A stretch of 41,801 bases of DNA from Verrucomicrobiota bacterium (GCA_023446735.1 JAEXPQ010000121.1:1-41801); one strand, 5' to 3'. Counted from the stretch's first letter, positions 28,180 to 37,287 are shown. A program made the numbers and translations. The notes: generated by a model from the sequence alone, not told the origin.

Positions 28180-29778
28180 CTAGTCCGTGCGCCGCAGCGT
28201 CACCCGCTGAATCGCGATCGCCGGCTCGCCGAACACCGGACAGGCCCCCGGCGGCAGGCGCACGCCACCGGTGCCCTGCTCGGGCACCTCGTCGCCGTTG
28301 AGGATGCGGGTGGCCCGCCACTCGCCGTCCCGGAACCCGCCCTCCTCCACCCCGAGATTGAGGACGAACGGCCGCTCCGGGTCGCCCGAGGCGAAGTCCG
28401 CCTGGAAACCGCGCCCGGCGACCACAAACACGTCCTCCCGTTCCTGCACGATCAGTCCGTACGCGCCGAAGGCCGCCTGCGCGGCCAACCCGGTCTCGAA
28501 CATCTGGTTCCCGGCGGCATCGAGCGCATAGCGGATCGTGACCTCGTAACCGCCCAGCGCGAAACGTTCCTCCGGCTCGCTCCCCTGCCGGTAGAAACCG
28601 CGCCGCCCCCCGCCCCGGGCGGCGAGCAGCAGCGGTTCGAGCTGCCGCAACACCGCGTAGGCCGCGCCGAGCGGGTGCTCGCCGTAGAGCGCGTTGTCCA
28701 CGCCGAAGGGCGCATAGCCCAACGCCCCGTTGCCAAACGCGAAAAACGCCTTCGCCGCGCTGCTGAGCGGCGTGTCCCCGCCCCACCACCCCGCGGCTTC
28801 CGGGATGAACAACGGATTCCCGCGGCGCGCGTACGCCGCGCATTCCCCGGCGAAATCCGCCCGGTAGTTGTCCACGCCGTAGAGGTCGATCGAGGGTGCC
28901 GCCGCCATCCAGACATCCAGCATCCGCGCCACCGGGCCGCCGCTGGGATGCACGCCCGGCCGCGGGTCCGCCGGGTCGACCGTCCACGCGTTCACGAACA
29001 GCGGGAGCGGATGCACGCGCTTGCCCGCCGCCGCCACCGCCTCGACAAACCGCCCGAGGTGCCACGCCATGAACGCCTCGTCGGCGAGCGGCCCCGCGCC
29101 AAACGTCTCCGCCCACGGCGCGCCGTGGGGGCGCCCGCGTTCCGTCCATGCCGCGCGCAACGCCGGGTCCAACTCCGCCTCGTGCGTCGCCAACGCCTCC
29201 GTCAACATCCGCGGCACCGGCGCCCGAAACGCCGCCTCCGCCGGCGCCGAGCGGTCCCGCGAATCGCCGAGCAATCCCACCTCGTTTTCCACCTGCACGA
29301 GGATCACGGTTTCGCCCGCCGGATCGCACCGTCGGATCGTCTCCATGAACCGGACAAACGCCCGCCGGTCGGCCTCCAGTGTCGCCGCCCCGAACGGCGA
29401 CAGCGCTCGGGGGCTCATCCGCGGAAACCGTACGGGATCGCCGAGCACCCAGCGGGGCGCGTAGCCCGAGAGTCCGTTCTTCCACGTCGCCAGCCACAGG
29501 GGCGCCAACCGCAGCCCTTCCCGCCGGGCGCGTTCGATCAGGCCGGACAGGAGCCGCTCGTCGAAGCACCCTTCCTCGGGCTCGAACTGGCGCCACGAAC
29601 ACGGGAGTAGCAGCGTGTTGAGCTGCAGCGCCGTCAACCGCGCCCAGAGCGGCTCCATGAACTCCAGCGTCGAGGCGCTCGAATTCCGCAGTTCGCCGGC
29701 AAAGAGCAATGTCGGGCGTCCGCCAACGACCAGATCGACACGATCCCGCTGGCGCTGCAAGTGGGGCAACTGAGGCAT
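28180..29778 (-). CDS. Glycoside hydrolase, beta-galactosidase-like (GH42/GH35-type, clan GH-A)
   Basis: The 532-residue protein has a TIM barrel of the beta-galactosidase type. The N-terminal LLPCSWRQFEPEEGCFD corresponds to the conserved 'W..IEP..G.FDF' block. The acid/base Glu is probably E166 in VQVENEVG and the nucleophile E327 in FIPEAAG. The segment between (HPSGGPVARMLDVWMAAAPSIDLYGVDNY) resembles bacterial DUF5597-type enzymes. A beta-rich C-terminal domain follows. There is no obvious signal peptide from the ATG at 29778, so a cytoplasmic location is likely, acting on imported oligosaccharides. It stops with TAG. It is divergent from the GH43 gene (144 bp) and upstream of the TonB receptor, same strand. 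Confidence 0.86.
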   Translation of the reverse strand: MPQLPHLQRQRDRVDLVVGGRPTLLFAGELRNSSASTLEFMEPLWARLTALQLNTLLLPCSWRQFEPEEGCFDERLLSGLIERARREGLRLAPLWLATWKNGLSGYAPRWVLGDPVRFPRMSPRALSPFGAATLEADRRAFVRFMETIRRCDPAGETVILVQVENEVGLLGDSRDRSAPAEAAFRAPVPRMLTEALATHEAELDPALRAAWTERGRPHGAPWAETFGAGPLADEAFMAWHLGRFVEAVAAAGKRVHPLPLFVNAWTVDPADPRPGVHPSGGPVARMLDVWMAAAPSIDLYGVDNYRADFAGECAAYARRGNPLFIPEAAGWWGGDTPLSSAAKAFFAFGNGALGYAPFGVDNALYGEHPLGAAYAVLRQLEPLLLAARGGGRRGFYRQGSEPEERFALGGYEVTIRYALDAAGNQMFETGLAAQAAFGAYGLIVQEREDVFVVAGRGFQADFASGDPERPFVLNLGVEEGGFRDGEWRATRILNGDEVPEQGTGGVRLPPGACPVFGEPAIAIQRVTLRRTD

Positions 29779-29922
29779 GCCGCACTCTTCGCGCGACCGC
29801 TCCGGTGCGCCACGCCCGCGGCGCGCGGACAGTCTGGCCTCCCCGCCCCTCGCCCCCCCCGGCTCGGACGGTAGGAACTCCCGGCGTTGGCGCACCCACG
29901 GTTTCCCGCTCACTCTCCAGCC

Positions 29923-31002
29923 ATGCTTTCCCCCCGCGCCGGAACCCTGGTCGCCCTGCTTGCCTTCGCGGCCTCTCTGCTCCGCGGCGCCGACGCGTCA
30001 GGAACCGAGGCCCAACCACCATCAGCCCCTTCTTCACCCCCCGCCGGCGCCCTCGCCCCCAAACCGCTTTACCGCGACCCGGTCTTCGACGGCGCCGCCG
30101 ATCCCGTTGTCGTCTGGAATCCCCACGTGTCCCGCTGGTGGATGTTCTACACCAACCGCCGCGCCAACCAGCCCGGCCTTTCCGGTGTCGCGTGGGTGCA
30201 CGGTTGCCGCATCGGCATCGCCGAATCCGCCGACGGCGCCCACTGGGCCTACCTCGGTACCGCCGCCATCGAGCTGCCCCCCGAGATCGCCGGCACCGAA
30301 CCCACGCACTGGGCGCCCGACATCGTCACGGACGCCGCCGGTCGCCACCACATGTTCCTCACCGTGGTCCCCGGCGTGTTCGAGGACTGGAAACACCCGC
30401 GCACCCTCATCCACCTCACCAGCACCGACCTCCGCACCTGGAGCAATCCCCAGCCGCTCGCGCTCGCCTCCGACCGCGTGATCGACGCGTGCGTGCGTCC
30501 GCTCCCCGCCGGCGGCTGGCGCCTGTGGTACAACAACGAACGCGACGGCAAATCCACGTACTACGCCGACAGCCCCGACCTCGTCACCTGGACCGACCGC
30601 GGCAAATGCACCGACGTCACCGGCCGCCCCGGCGAGGGCCCCTTCGTGTTCACCTGGCGCGGACACCACTGGATGATCATCGACCTCTGGAAAGGCCTCG
30701 CCGTCTTCCGCTCCACCGACCTCGAACACTGGACACCGCAGCCCGAGGACCTCCTCGCCAAGCCCGGCACCGGCGCCGACGACGCCGTCAATGGCGGGCA
30801 CGCTTGCGTCGTGGTCTCCGGCGACCGCGCCTACCTCTACTATTTCACCCACCCGGGCCGCGTCGGCACAATCCGGCCCGAGGACAAGGACTCGCTCGCA
30901 TTGCGCCGCAGCTCGATCCAAGTCGTCGAACTCCACGAACGCGACGGCCGCCTGACCTGCGATCGCGACGCCCCGACCTACGTCCAGCTCGTTCACCCCT
31001 GA
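29923..31002 (+). CDS. GH43-like glycoside hydrolase (five-bladed beta-propeller), secreted
   Basis: The 359-residue protein has an N-terminal signal sequence (MLSPRAGTLVALLAFAASLL, cleavage near RGADA) and a Pro-rich linker. The propeller follows: RDPVFDGAADPVVVWNP with the candidate catalytic base Asp, WWMFYTNRR, HWAPDIV with D133, the transition-state Asp position typical of GH43-type folds, and GRPGEGPFVF with E238 as candidate acid. Enzymes of this fold remove arabinose, xylose or galactose residues. The specific activity cannot be set from sequence alone. The ATG at 29923 is chosen for the signal peptide over an upstream TTG. The GH115 gene starts 12 bp after its stop, so the two are almost certainly one operon. 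Confidence 0.86.
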   Translation: MLSPRAGTLVALLAFAASLLRGADASGTEAQPPSAPSSPPAGALAPKPLYRDPVFDGAADPVVVWNPHVSRWWMFYTNRRANQPGLSGVAWVHGCRIGIAESADGAHWAYLGTAAIELPPEIAGTEPTHWAPDIVTDAAGRHHMFLTVVPGVFEDWKHPRTLIHLTSTDLRTWSNPQPLALASDRVIDACVRPLPAGGWRLWYNNERDGKSTYYADSPDLVTWTDRGKCTDVTGRPGEGPFVFTWRGHHWMIIDLWKGLAVFRSTDLEHWTPQPEDLLAKPGTGADDAVNGGHACVVVSGDRAYLYYFTHPGRVGTIRPEDKDSLALRRSSIQVVELHERDGRLTCDRDAPTYVQLVHP

Positions 31003-31014
31003 TTTCCGACCTCC

Positions 31015-33474
31015 ATGCGCCGGTCACTTGTCGCCTCGCTCTGTCTCGCCCTCCTCGCACTGGGCGCCACCGCGCAGCCGCTCACGCTCACCGACGCCCT
31101 CGGCCCGCACGACTTTCCCCTCGTCGACCTCGGCGACGCCGCCCCGATCATCCGCGAGCCCGGTCTCGATCCGGCCGTCGCGCGCGCAACCGATGATCTC
31201 GTCTGCGACATCGCACGGGTCTCCGACGTCACCCCCGCGACGCTCACAACGCTCCCGAAGCAAGCCCGCGCCATCGTTCTGGTCGGCATCGCCGGCCGGA
31301 GCCCGTTGCTCGACCGTCTCGCGCAGGACGGCAAAATCGACCTCAGTCGCCTGCGCGCCGCCTGGGAAAGCTACGACATCCGGACCGTCGCCCAACCGTT
31401 TCCGGGCATCGACCACGCGCTTGTCATCGCGGGCAGCGACCGTCGCGGCGCGATCTATGGCGCGTACGAGGTCTCCTCCGCAATCGGCGTCTCGCCCTGG
31501 CATTGGTGGGCCGATGTGCCGCCGCGGAAAGACCGTTCCCTCGCCTTCGCCGCCGGCACGCACCGGTTCGGCCCGCCCTCGGTGAAATACCGCGGAATCT
31601 TCCTCAACGACGAGGACTGGGGCCTCCAACCCTGGGCCGCGAAAACCTTCGATCCGGAGTACGGCGACATCGGGCCCAGGACCTACGCTAAGGTCTTCGA
31701 GCTGCTCCTGCGCCTCAAGGCCAACACCCTCTGGCCCGCGATGCACGAGTGCACCCGCGCCTTCAACTCCGACCCGGCCAACGCCCGCCTCGCCGACGCC
31801 TACGGCATCGTCATGGGCTCCTCCCACGCCGAGCCCATGCTGCGCAACAACGTCCGCGAGTGGTCCGCGCCCAAGCACACCTACGACTTCGTCGCGAACC
31901 GCGACGGTGTCCTGCGCTACTGGGAGGAGCGCGTCGCCGCCAACGCCCGCTACGAGTCCGTCTTCACCCTCGGCATGCGCGGCATCCACGACTCCGCGAT
32001 GGTCGGCCCGAAGACCGATGCCGAGCGGATCGCCACCCTCGAACAGATCTTCGCCGAGCAGCGCGCGCAGCTAGCCCGCCATGTTTAGCCCGAGGTCGAG
32101 CGCGTGCCGCAGATCTTCTGCGCCTACAAGGAGGTCCTCGCGCTCTACCGCCAGGGCCTGCGCGTGCCCGACGACGTCACCCTCGTCTGGCCCGACGACA
32201 ACTTCGGCTACGTCCGCAACTTCGCCGGCCCCGCCGAGCGCGCCCGCTCCGGCGGGCTCGGCGTGTACTACCATATCTCCTACCTCGGGCGCCCCCTCGC
32301 CTACCTGTGGCTCACGACCACCCCTCCCGCGTTGATCTGGGAGGAGATGCGCAAGGCCCACGAACACGGCGCCGACCGCCTCTGGATCCTCAACGTCGGC
32401 GACCTCAAGATGGCCGAGCCCGGCACCGAGTTCTTCCTCGAGATGGCATGGGACATCGACCGCTGGCGGCCCGACAACCTGCCGGCCTTCCTCGCCGAGT
32501 GGAGCGCGCGGCAGTTCGGTCCCGACCACGCGACCGCCATCGCTGCCGTGCTCGCCGACTATTTCCGCCTCAATTTCGCGCGCAAACCCGAGCACCTCCA
32601 GTGGTGGTTGCCGAAGGAGCCGTACCGGCCGAGTGATCTCACTCCCACCGAGATCGACGCCCGCTTGGCCGCGTTCACCGACCTCCGCCGGCGCGCCGAG
32701 GCGCTCCGCGCCGCGCTCCCCTCGGAGCAGCAGGACGCGTTCTACCAACTCATCTACTACCCGGCCGTCGGCTCCGCCCTGGCCAACGAGCGCTATTTCG
32801 CCGGCGAGCGCGGCGAACTCGACAGGGCGCGCGCCGCCGATGCGCAACTCGCGGCCGAAACCCGTTTCTTCAACGAGCAGATCGCCGGCGGCAAATGGCG
32901 CGGTTTCATGAACCTCGAACCCGCCGACACACTCTGGGCCTCGATGCGCATCGCCCCGTGGGCGCCGCCGGCCGAACCCGAGCCGCAATGGACTATGTAT
33001 GGCCCTCCGGTCGAACGCCTCGATGCGGCGAACAAGTCTGCGGAAACCCCCGGAGCCGACGGTGCACGCTGGACCATCATTCCGGGTTTGGGTCACAGCG
33101 CCACTGCGCTCACCGTACAGCCGTTCACGGCGGCCAGCTACACCCTCGAGACCGTCCGCCAAGCTCCGCGCCTCGACTACGAAATCGAGCTGGGCTTCTC
33201 CACGCCCCACCTCCTGAAGCTGATGCTCCTGCCTACCCACCCGCTCCGCGGCACCGCGCTGCGCCTCGCGGTCGCGCTCGACGACCAGCCCCCGCAGCTC
33301 GCCGCGCTCGAAGTCGGCGATGGCGGTCCCGGCTGGGCCCAGGGCGTCCTCGCCAACCGTCGCACGCTCACCATCACGCTGCCGGCCGCCGCCCGCGGCC
33401 GCCACACGCTGCGGGTCTGGGCGCTCGATCCCGGCGTGGTGCTCGACCGGATCACAATCACGCCAGCCGAGTAG
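31015..33474 (+). pseudogene. GH115 alpha-glucuronidase interrupted by a single in-frame TAG (32086-32088)
   Basis: The frame encodes an exported GH115 enzyme of about 819 codons that would remove (4-O-methyl)glucuronic acid from xylan side chains. A signal peptide (SLVASLCLALLALGATAQ) comes first. Family blocks follow: RRGAIYGAYEVSSAIGVSPW, YRGIFLNDEDWGLQPWA, LLLRLKANTLWPAMHE, SSHAEPMLRNN and GMRGIHDSAMVGPKT. After the TAG the same frame resumes with PEVERVPQIFCAYKEVL, VTLVWPDDNFGYVRNF and YYHISYLGRPLAYLWL, through to a C-terminal beta domain ending with TAG at 33472-33474. No base is lost or gained around the stop. The two halves are otherwise intact, so this is a very recent null mutation, a sequencing error or a read-through site. 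A GTG at 32104 could restart the second half. Confidence 0.9.
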
Positions 33475-33690
33475 ACCTCCGCACTGGAGCGCCCCGGACC
33501 ACCGGGCCACAGGCACTACAGCCGGCCCGAGCCCAACGCCTGCGGTAGGGTCGCCGCTCGCCGGCGGACCGCTCCGAAACGACCGGCTCCCAACGCAAAA
33601 CGCGCACACCGCCCCGGAGCGGCGCGGACGTGAGAAACGGTGCACGGCCATCGCGTCACCAAGATCCACCGCCTCCAGCCACCTCGCCCC
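33475..33690. repeat. Convergent spacer with a GTAG-headed REP-like copy (33541-33590)
   Basis: GTAG at 33545-33548 is followed by GGTCGCCGCTCGCC and GGCGGACCGCTCC. This is the same sequence as the right half of the 4461-4586 element, in the opposite orientation. The surrounding text (GAGCCCAACGCCTGCG before, GAAACGAC after) is repeated in diverged form at 34218-34276 on the other side of the next gene. Confidence 0.75.
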
Positions 33691-34107
33691 TCACTCGCTC
33701 CAGCCACCGCGGCGGTCGGACTTCCGCTTCGCCCGATGCTTCTTGCCGGCGAGCATGCGAACCTTCTGCGCTCGTGAACGCTGCCGGTTGCGCCGCCGCT
33801 CCAGTTCCTTCGCGTCCTTCGCCGCCGCTTGCTCGGCGCGTTTCCGCGCCTCGAGGCGATCCGCGAGTTCGGTCCACGCGAGCTCGCGGTTGCGCGTCTG
33901 CGAACGCTCGCGCTGCATCCGCACTTCCACGCCGCTCGGGCGGTGGCTGAGCTGCACGGTCGACGAGGTCTTGTTGACCTTTTGCCCACCCGGCCCGCTG
34001 CCGAGGATGAAGCGCTCCTCGCAGTCCGCCACGCGCACGCCCAGCGCCGCCAGCCGGGCGGCCAGCGCGGCGTCGTTCAGAAAATCAAACTCGGTGGGTG
34101 TGCTCAT
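33691..34107 (-). CDS. Small GGQ-motif release-factor-like protein (ribosome rescue type)
   Basis: The 138-residue protein contains only the catalytic domain of class I release factors: FILGSGPGGQKVNKTSSTVQ with GGQ at residues 40-42, and QRERSQTRNRELAW. A long basic C-terminal tail follows (ELERRRNRQRSRAQKVRML...KKHRAKRKSDRRGG). It lacks codon-recognition domains. Proteins of this build (ArfB/YaeJ and mitochondrial MTRFR types) hydrolyse peptidyl-tRNA on stalled ribosomes, the basic tail entering the empty mRNA channel. This one is more like the RF-derived MTRFR form than E. coli ArfB. The ATG is at 34107. Spacers on both sides contain related REP copies in the same orientation. Confidence 0.88.
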   Translation of the reverse strand: MSTPTEFDFLNDAALAARLAALGVRVADCEERFILGSGPGGQKVNKTSSTVQLSHRPSGVEVRMQRERSQTRNRELAWTELADRLEARKRAEQAAAKDAKELERRRNRQRSRAQKVRMLAGKKHRAKRKSDRRGGWSE

Positions 34108-34640
34108 CGGTGGACGCAGCCGTTAACGGAACATTCACGCCCTTCGCCCGGGAAGGAAATCCAGATTTTCGCAACGCAGCCCGACAAACCCGGTGCCAAC
34201 GGGCCGCACACTCCGACGCGAGCCCACCGTCTGCGGTAGTGTGCCGCTCGCCGGCGGCCCGCGTCGAAACGACGTCCGCATCGCGGGCTCCACGACCATC
34301 TCCGCCCAAGCAAACCCCGTCCGTCTCCGCGCGAGCACCTTCCCGAAACGAGATCAGATCCCATGTCACGCGAAGTCGCCGAGAGCGCAGAGTCGACCCG
34401 CCTTGCGATCCCCCTCCCGCCAGCCGCTGCGCCTACCGCTGTCGCGCCCGCGACACGAGTAGGCGCGGCCGGGCCTCGATCCCCCGCGCACGCTCCAGTA
34501 CACCGCCCTACGTTCCACCGCCCCCCCTTCCCTCCTTCCCTCGCTCCCAAACTCCGCCATTCCCAGACTCCCCGTTTTCCCCCGAAACTTGTTGTTCCCT
34601 TCGCGGTCAATTCTGCCTCAATCTCCGCTTCCCTAAACGC
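34108..34640. other. 533-bp divergent spacer with REP copy and period-8 tract
   Basis: No supported gene. A diverged REP-like copy has GTAG at 34236-34239, followed by TGTGCCGCTCGCC and GGCGGCCC. At 34528-34575 a pyrimidine-rich tract repeats (T)TCC(C) exactly every 8 nt for about six to seven units. The promoter of the moxR operon should lie here, but I could not identify convincing -35/-10 boxes. Confidence 0.6.
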
Positions 34641-35696
34641 ATGAATCCCGGACAAGCCTGGACCCAGAAACTGCGCACCGAAATCGGCAAGGCCGTCATC
34701 GGCCAGGACAAGGTCGTCGAACGCCTCCTCGTCGCCCTGCTCGCCAACGGCCACGTCCTCCTCGAGGGCATGCCCGGCCTCGCCAAGACCCTCCTCGTCC
34801 GCAGCCTCGGCCGCGCGCTCGGCGTGCAGTTCGAGCGCATCCAGTTCACGCCCGATCTTCTCCCCTCCGACGTCGTGGGCACGATGGTCTTCCAGCCGCG
34901 CGACGGCCAGTTCACCGTCCACAAGGGCCCGGTCTTCGCCAACCTCCTCCTCGCCGACGAGATCAACCGCGCCCCCGCCAAGGTCCAGAGTGCGCTGCTC
35001 GAAGCCATGCAGGAGCGCCAAGTCACCATCGGCGGCACCTCGCACAAGTTGCCCGCGCCGTTCTTCGTCATGGCGACGCAGAACCCAATCGAGCAGGAAG
35101 GCACCTACCCGCTGCCCGAGGCGCAGACCGACCGCTTCCTCTTCAAACTGCTCGTCGACTATCCCGAGGCCGCCGAGGAGCGCACGATGCTCGACCGCTG
35201 GGGCTCCGTGACCGTCCAGCCCGAGCTGCAACCCGTCTCCTCCGGCGCCGAACTCCTCGAGTTGCGCAAACAAGTCGACGCCATCCACGCCGCCCCCGCG
35301 GTCCAAGGCTACATCCTCGCGCTCGTCCGCAAGACCCGCGAACTCGCCGGCCAGAGCGCTGAAACCGGAAACCGGAAACCGGAGATCGGAAACCCGGGCA
35401 GCCCGCCCGCGCTGCCCACGTCTCCGACTCTTCAACCTTCAACTTCCAACCTAAACCGTCAGCGCCAGCTGACGTTCGGCGCCTCGCCGCGCGCCTCGCT
35501 CGCGCTTTTGCAGGCCGCCCGCGCCCTCGCGTGGATGCGTGGCCAGGAGTTCGTGACGCCGGCCCTCGTGCAGGAACTCGCCCCCGACATCCTCCGCCAC
35601 CGCATCGGCCTAACCTACGAAGCCGAAGCCGAGGAGCTCACCTCCGACGCGATCATCCGCGACCTCCTCAAGTCCGTCCCGGTCCCGGCGGCGTAA
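34641..35696 (+). CDS. moxR: MoxR family AAA+ ATPase with an in-frame repeat insertion
   Basis: The 351-residue AAA+ ATPase has Walker A GMPGLAKT (residues 43-50), Walker B LLLADE (102-107), the MoxR-typical LLEAMQERQVT, the sensor-like MATQNPIEQEGTYPLPEAQTDRF, and a C-terminal lid (LTFGASPRASLALLQAARALAW). MoxR proteins remodel or mature metal- and VWA-protein complexes, and here the downstream DUF58 and VWA genes fit. Residues about 240-273 (ETGNRKPEIGN...STSNLNR) do not belong to the family. They are encoded by a period-7 repeat element (35361-35457) placed between the helix ALVRKTRELA and the lid without breaking the frame. The ATG is at 34641. There is no Shine-Dalgarno. Confidence 0.93.
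   Translation: MNPGQAWTQKLRTEIGKAVIGQDKVVERLLVALLANGHVLLEGMPGLAKTLLVRSLGRALGVQFERIQFTPDLLPSDVVGTMVFQPRDGQFTVHKGPVFANLLLADEINRAPAKVQSALLEAMQERQVTIGGTSHKLPAPFFVMATQNPIEQEGTYPLPEAQTDRFLFKLLVDYPEAAEERTMLDRWGSVTVQPELQPVSSGAELLELRKQVDAIHAAPAVQGYILALVRKTRELAGQSAETGNRKPEIGNPGSPPALPTSPTLQPSTSNLNRQRQLTFGASPRASLALLQAARALAWMRGQEFVTPALVQELAPDILRHRIGLTYEAEAEELTSDAIIRDLLKSVPVPAA
35361..35457 (+). repeat. Period-7 repeat element inside the moxR coding frame
   Basis: The left part repeats GAAACCG three times, then GAGATCG and GAAACCC, in exact 7-nt register (35361-35395). The right part (35430-35456) repeats TTCAACC, TTCAACT, TCCAACC, TAAACC. The reverse complement of the right part (GTTTAGGTTGGAAGTTGAAG) matches words in the kduI-kduD spacer (158-176). 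About 33 codons are added with no stop. Confidence 0.8.
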
Positions 35697-35726
35697 GGCC
35701 GGGAAAATGCACCGGAGCAGCAGCAT

Positions 35727-36383
35727 ATGGAAATCCGCGGTTCGAAGCTTCACCTGAGGGATTGGAAGGACACCGACATTCCATCCTTCCGTGATGCCTA
35801 TTCTAGCAACACGGACTGGCTACGCTTCGACGCACCATTCGAAAGACTTCCGTCGGTCGCCGATCTCGAGGCGCTGTGTCGAAAGAAGGCGTCATTCATC
35901 GATCTACCTCCGCACGCGATTCGTACCGAATTGGTGATTGCCGATCCCGTCGGTGACCGCGCTATCGGCCGGGTTTCACGCTACTGGCAGTCCGAAGAGA
36001 CCAACTGGCTCAGCGTCGGGATCGCCGTTTTTTCCGCCAGCAATTGGGGAGGCGGAATTGGGCGGGAGTCATTGCTTCTTTGGGGGAACTATCTCTTCGA
36101 GTCCCTGCCGGCTCTCCCCCGCCTCGATCTTCGGACATGGGACGGCAACCAGCGCATGGTCGCCCTCGCCGCTAGTCTCGGGTTCAAGGAAGAGGCACGA
36201 TTCCGCAAGGCACGGGTAGTCGAGGGACAGCACCACGACGCATTGGGCTTCGGTATTCTCCGCGAAGAGTGGGTTAGCCGTGGACACACGGCCCACAAGG
36301 GAACCCGAGTCGACAGTACTGCCTCGGTTCCGGTCCACGACTCGACAATCGTCATTCACCATTTTGTTGGTCATGCTCGCTGA
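35727..36383 (+). CDS. GNAT family N-acetyltransferase (RimJ/RimL-like), lower-GC insert in the operon
   Basis: This 218-residue protein has the RimJ/RimL-type GNAT layout: MEIRGSKLHLRDWKDTD, the central strand GDRAIGRVSRYW, NWGGGIGRESLLLWGNYLF in the acetyl-CoA loop region, and TWDGNQRMVALAASLGFKEEARFRKA. A usual GNAT end would be near FGILREEWV (about residue 183). The last 35 residues look like read-through into the upstream region of the next gene, whose start it overlaps by 11 nt. Its GC is visibly lower than that of its neighbours (sampled lines 52-65%), which points to recent acquisition. The ATG at 35727 has GGAG upstream. The substrate is unknown, and a MoxR-operon role is unlikely. 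Confidence 0.85.
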   Translation: MEIRGSKLHLRDWKDTDIPSFRDAYSSNTDWLRFDAPFERLPSVADLEALCRKKASFIDLPPHAIRTELVIADPVGDRAIGRVSRYWQSEETNWLSVGIAVFSASNWGGGIGRESLLLWGNYLFESLPALPRLDLRTWDGNQRMVALAASLGFKEEARFRKARVVEGQHHDALGFGILREEWVSRGHTAHKGTRVDSTASVPVHDSTIVIHHFVGHAR

Positions 36384-37287
36384 CTCCGCCCCGAACATCC
36401 CGACAGCGGTCCTCCGCAATCCGCAATCCTTCGCGGCGTTGCGGCGCTTGGAGTGGCGCGTGAAACACGCGGTCGAGACGGTCCTCAGCGGCGAGTACCG
36501 CTCCACCTTCCGCGGGCGTGGCATGGAGTTCGACCAGGTCGTGAAGTACGAGTTCGGCGACGACGTGCGCGACATCGACTGGAACGTCACCGCACGCCTC
36601 GGCGAACCCTACCGCAAGAAGTTCGTCGAGGAGCGCGAGGTCACCGTCCTGATTCTCTTCGAAGATGCACCGTCGCTTCAGTTCGGCTCCGCCGGGCGCA
36701 CCAAACGCGAGGCGCTGCTCGAACTCGCCGGGCTCATTTCCCTCCTCGGCGCCACCAACCGCGACCGCGTCGGCCTCGTGCACGTCACGCCCGACGGCCA
36801 CCATCTCGCGCCGCCCGTGCGCGGTCGTAGTCAGATCATGCACATGGCGGCCGGCCTGCTCGGCCGACCCGCCCCGGCCCTCGATGGCCGCAACACCGTG
36901 CCGATCCCGTGGGAGTTCATCGCGCGCGCGGCGCCGCGCCACAGCGTGTTGCTCTGGCTCGGCGACTTCCCGCCGCGCCCCGCGCCCGACGGCTGGGCCG
37001 TGATCCGCCGCCGCTACCAGCCGATGTGTTTCCGCGTCGACGACCCGTGGGACCGCGCCCTGCCCAACTCGGCGCCCTTCGGCGCCTACGATCCGCTCGC
37101 CGGCCGCATCGTCGTGCTGTCGCCGCGCAACGCCGCCGAGCGCGAACAACACGCCGCCTGGCAGGCCGAGCGCGACGAGGCGCTGCGCCAACTTCAGCCC
37201 GATCCCCTCGCCCGTCTCGTCGTCAGCACGCAGGACGACTTGCTCGACGCGATGGTGCGCTACTTCCGCGCGAGGATGGGCGCATGA
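36373..37287 (+). CDS. DUF58 domain-containing protein
   Basis: The 304-residue protein carries the DUF58 signature: GEYRSTFRGRGMEFDQV ... YEFGDDVRDIDWNVTARLGEPYRKKF (about residues 40-84), then a VWA-like core (VTVLILFEDAPSLQFG, LAGLISLLGATNRDRVGLV). DUF58 proteins are standard partners of MoxR ATPases and Bat VWA proteins. The ATG at 36373 is preferred: the frame extends upstream through the GNAT gene, but MLADSAPNIPTAV leads directly into the domain. Translation probably depends on its overlap with the GNAT stop. It is cytoplasmic; no membrane segment is seen. Confidence 0.92.
   Translation: MLADSAPNIPTAVLRNPQSFAALRRLEWRVKHAVETVLSGEYRSTFRGRGMEFDQVVKYEFGDDVRDIDWNVTARLGEPYRKKFVEEREVTVLILFEDAPSLQFGSAGRTKREALLELAGLISLLGATNRDRVGLVHVTPDGHHLAPPVRGRSQIMHMAAGLLGRPAPALDGRNTVPIPWEFIARAAPRHSVLLWLGDFPPRPAPDGWAVIRRRYQPMCFRVDDPWDRALPNSAPFGAYDPLAGRIVVLSPRNAAEREQHAAWQAERDEALRQLQPDPLARLVVSTQDDLLDAMVRYFRARMGA

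Noticed and set aside
31015..33474. TAG recoding (alternative code or pyrrolysine) to explain the GH115 stop
   Set aside because: TAG is the natural terminator of GH115 itself and of the neighbouring GH42-like gene, and no pyl genes or SECIS-like structure is seen.
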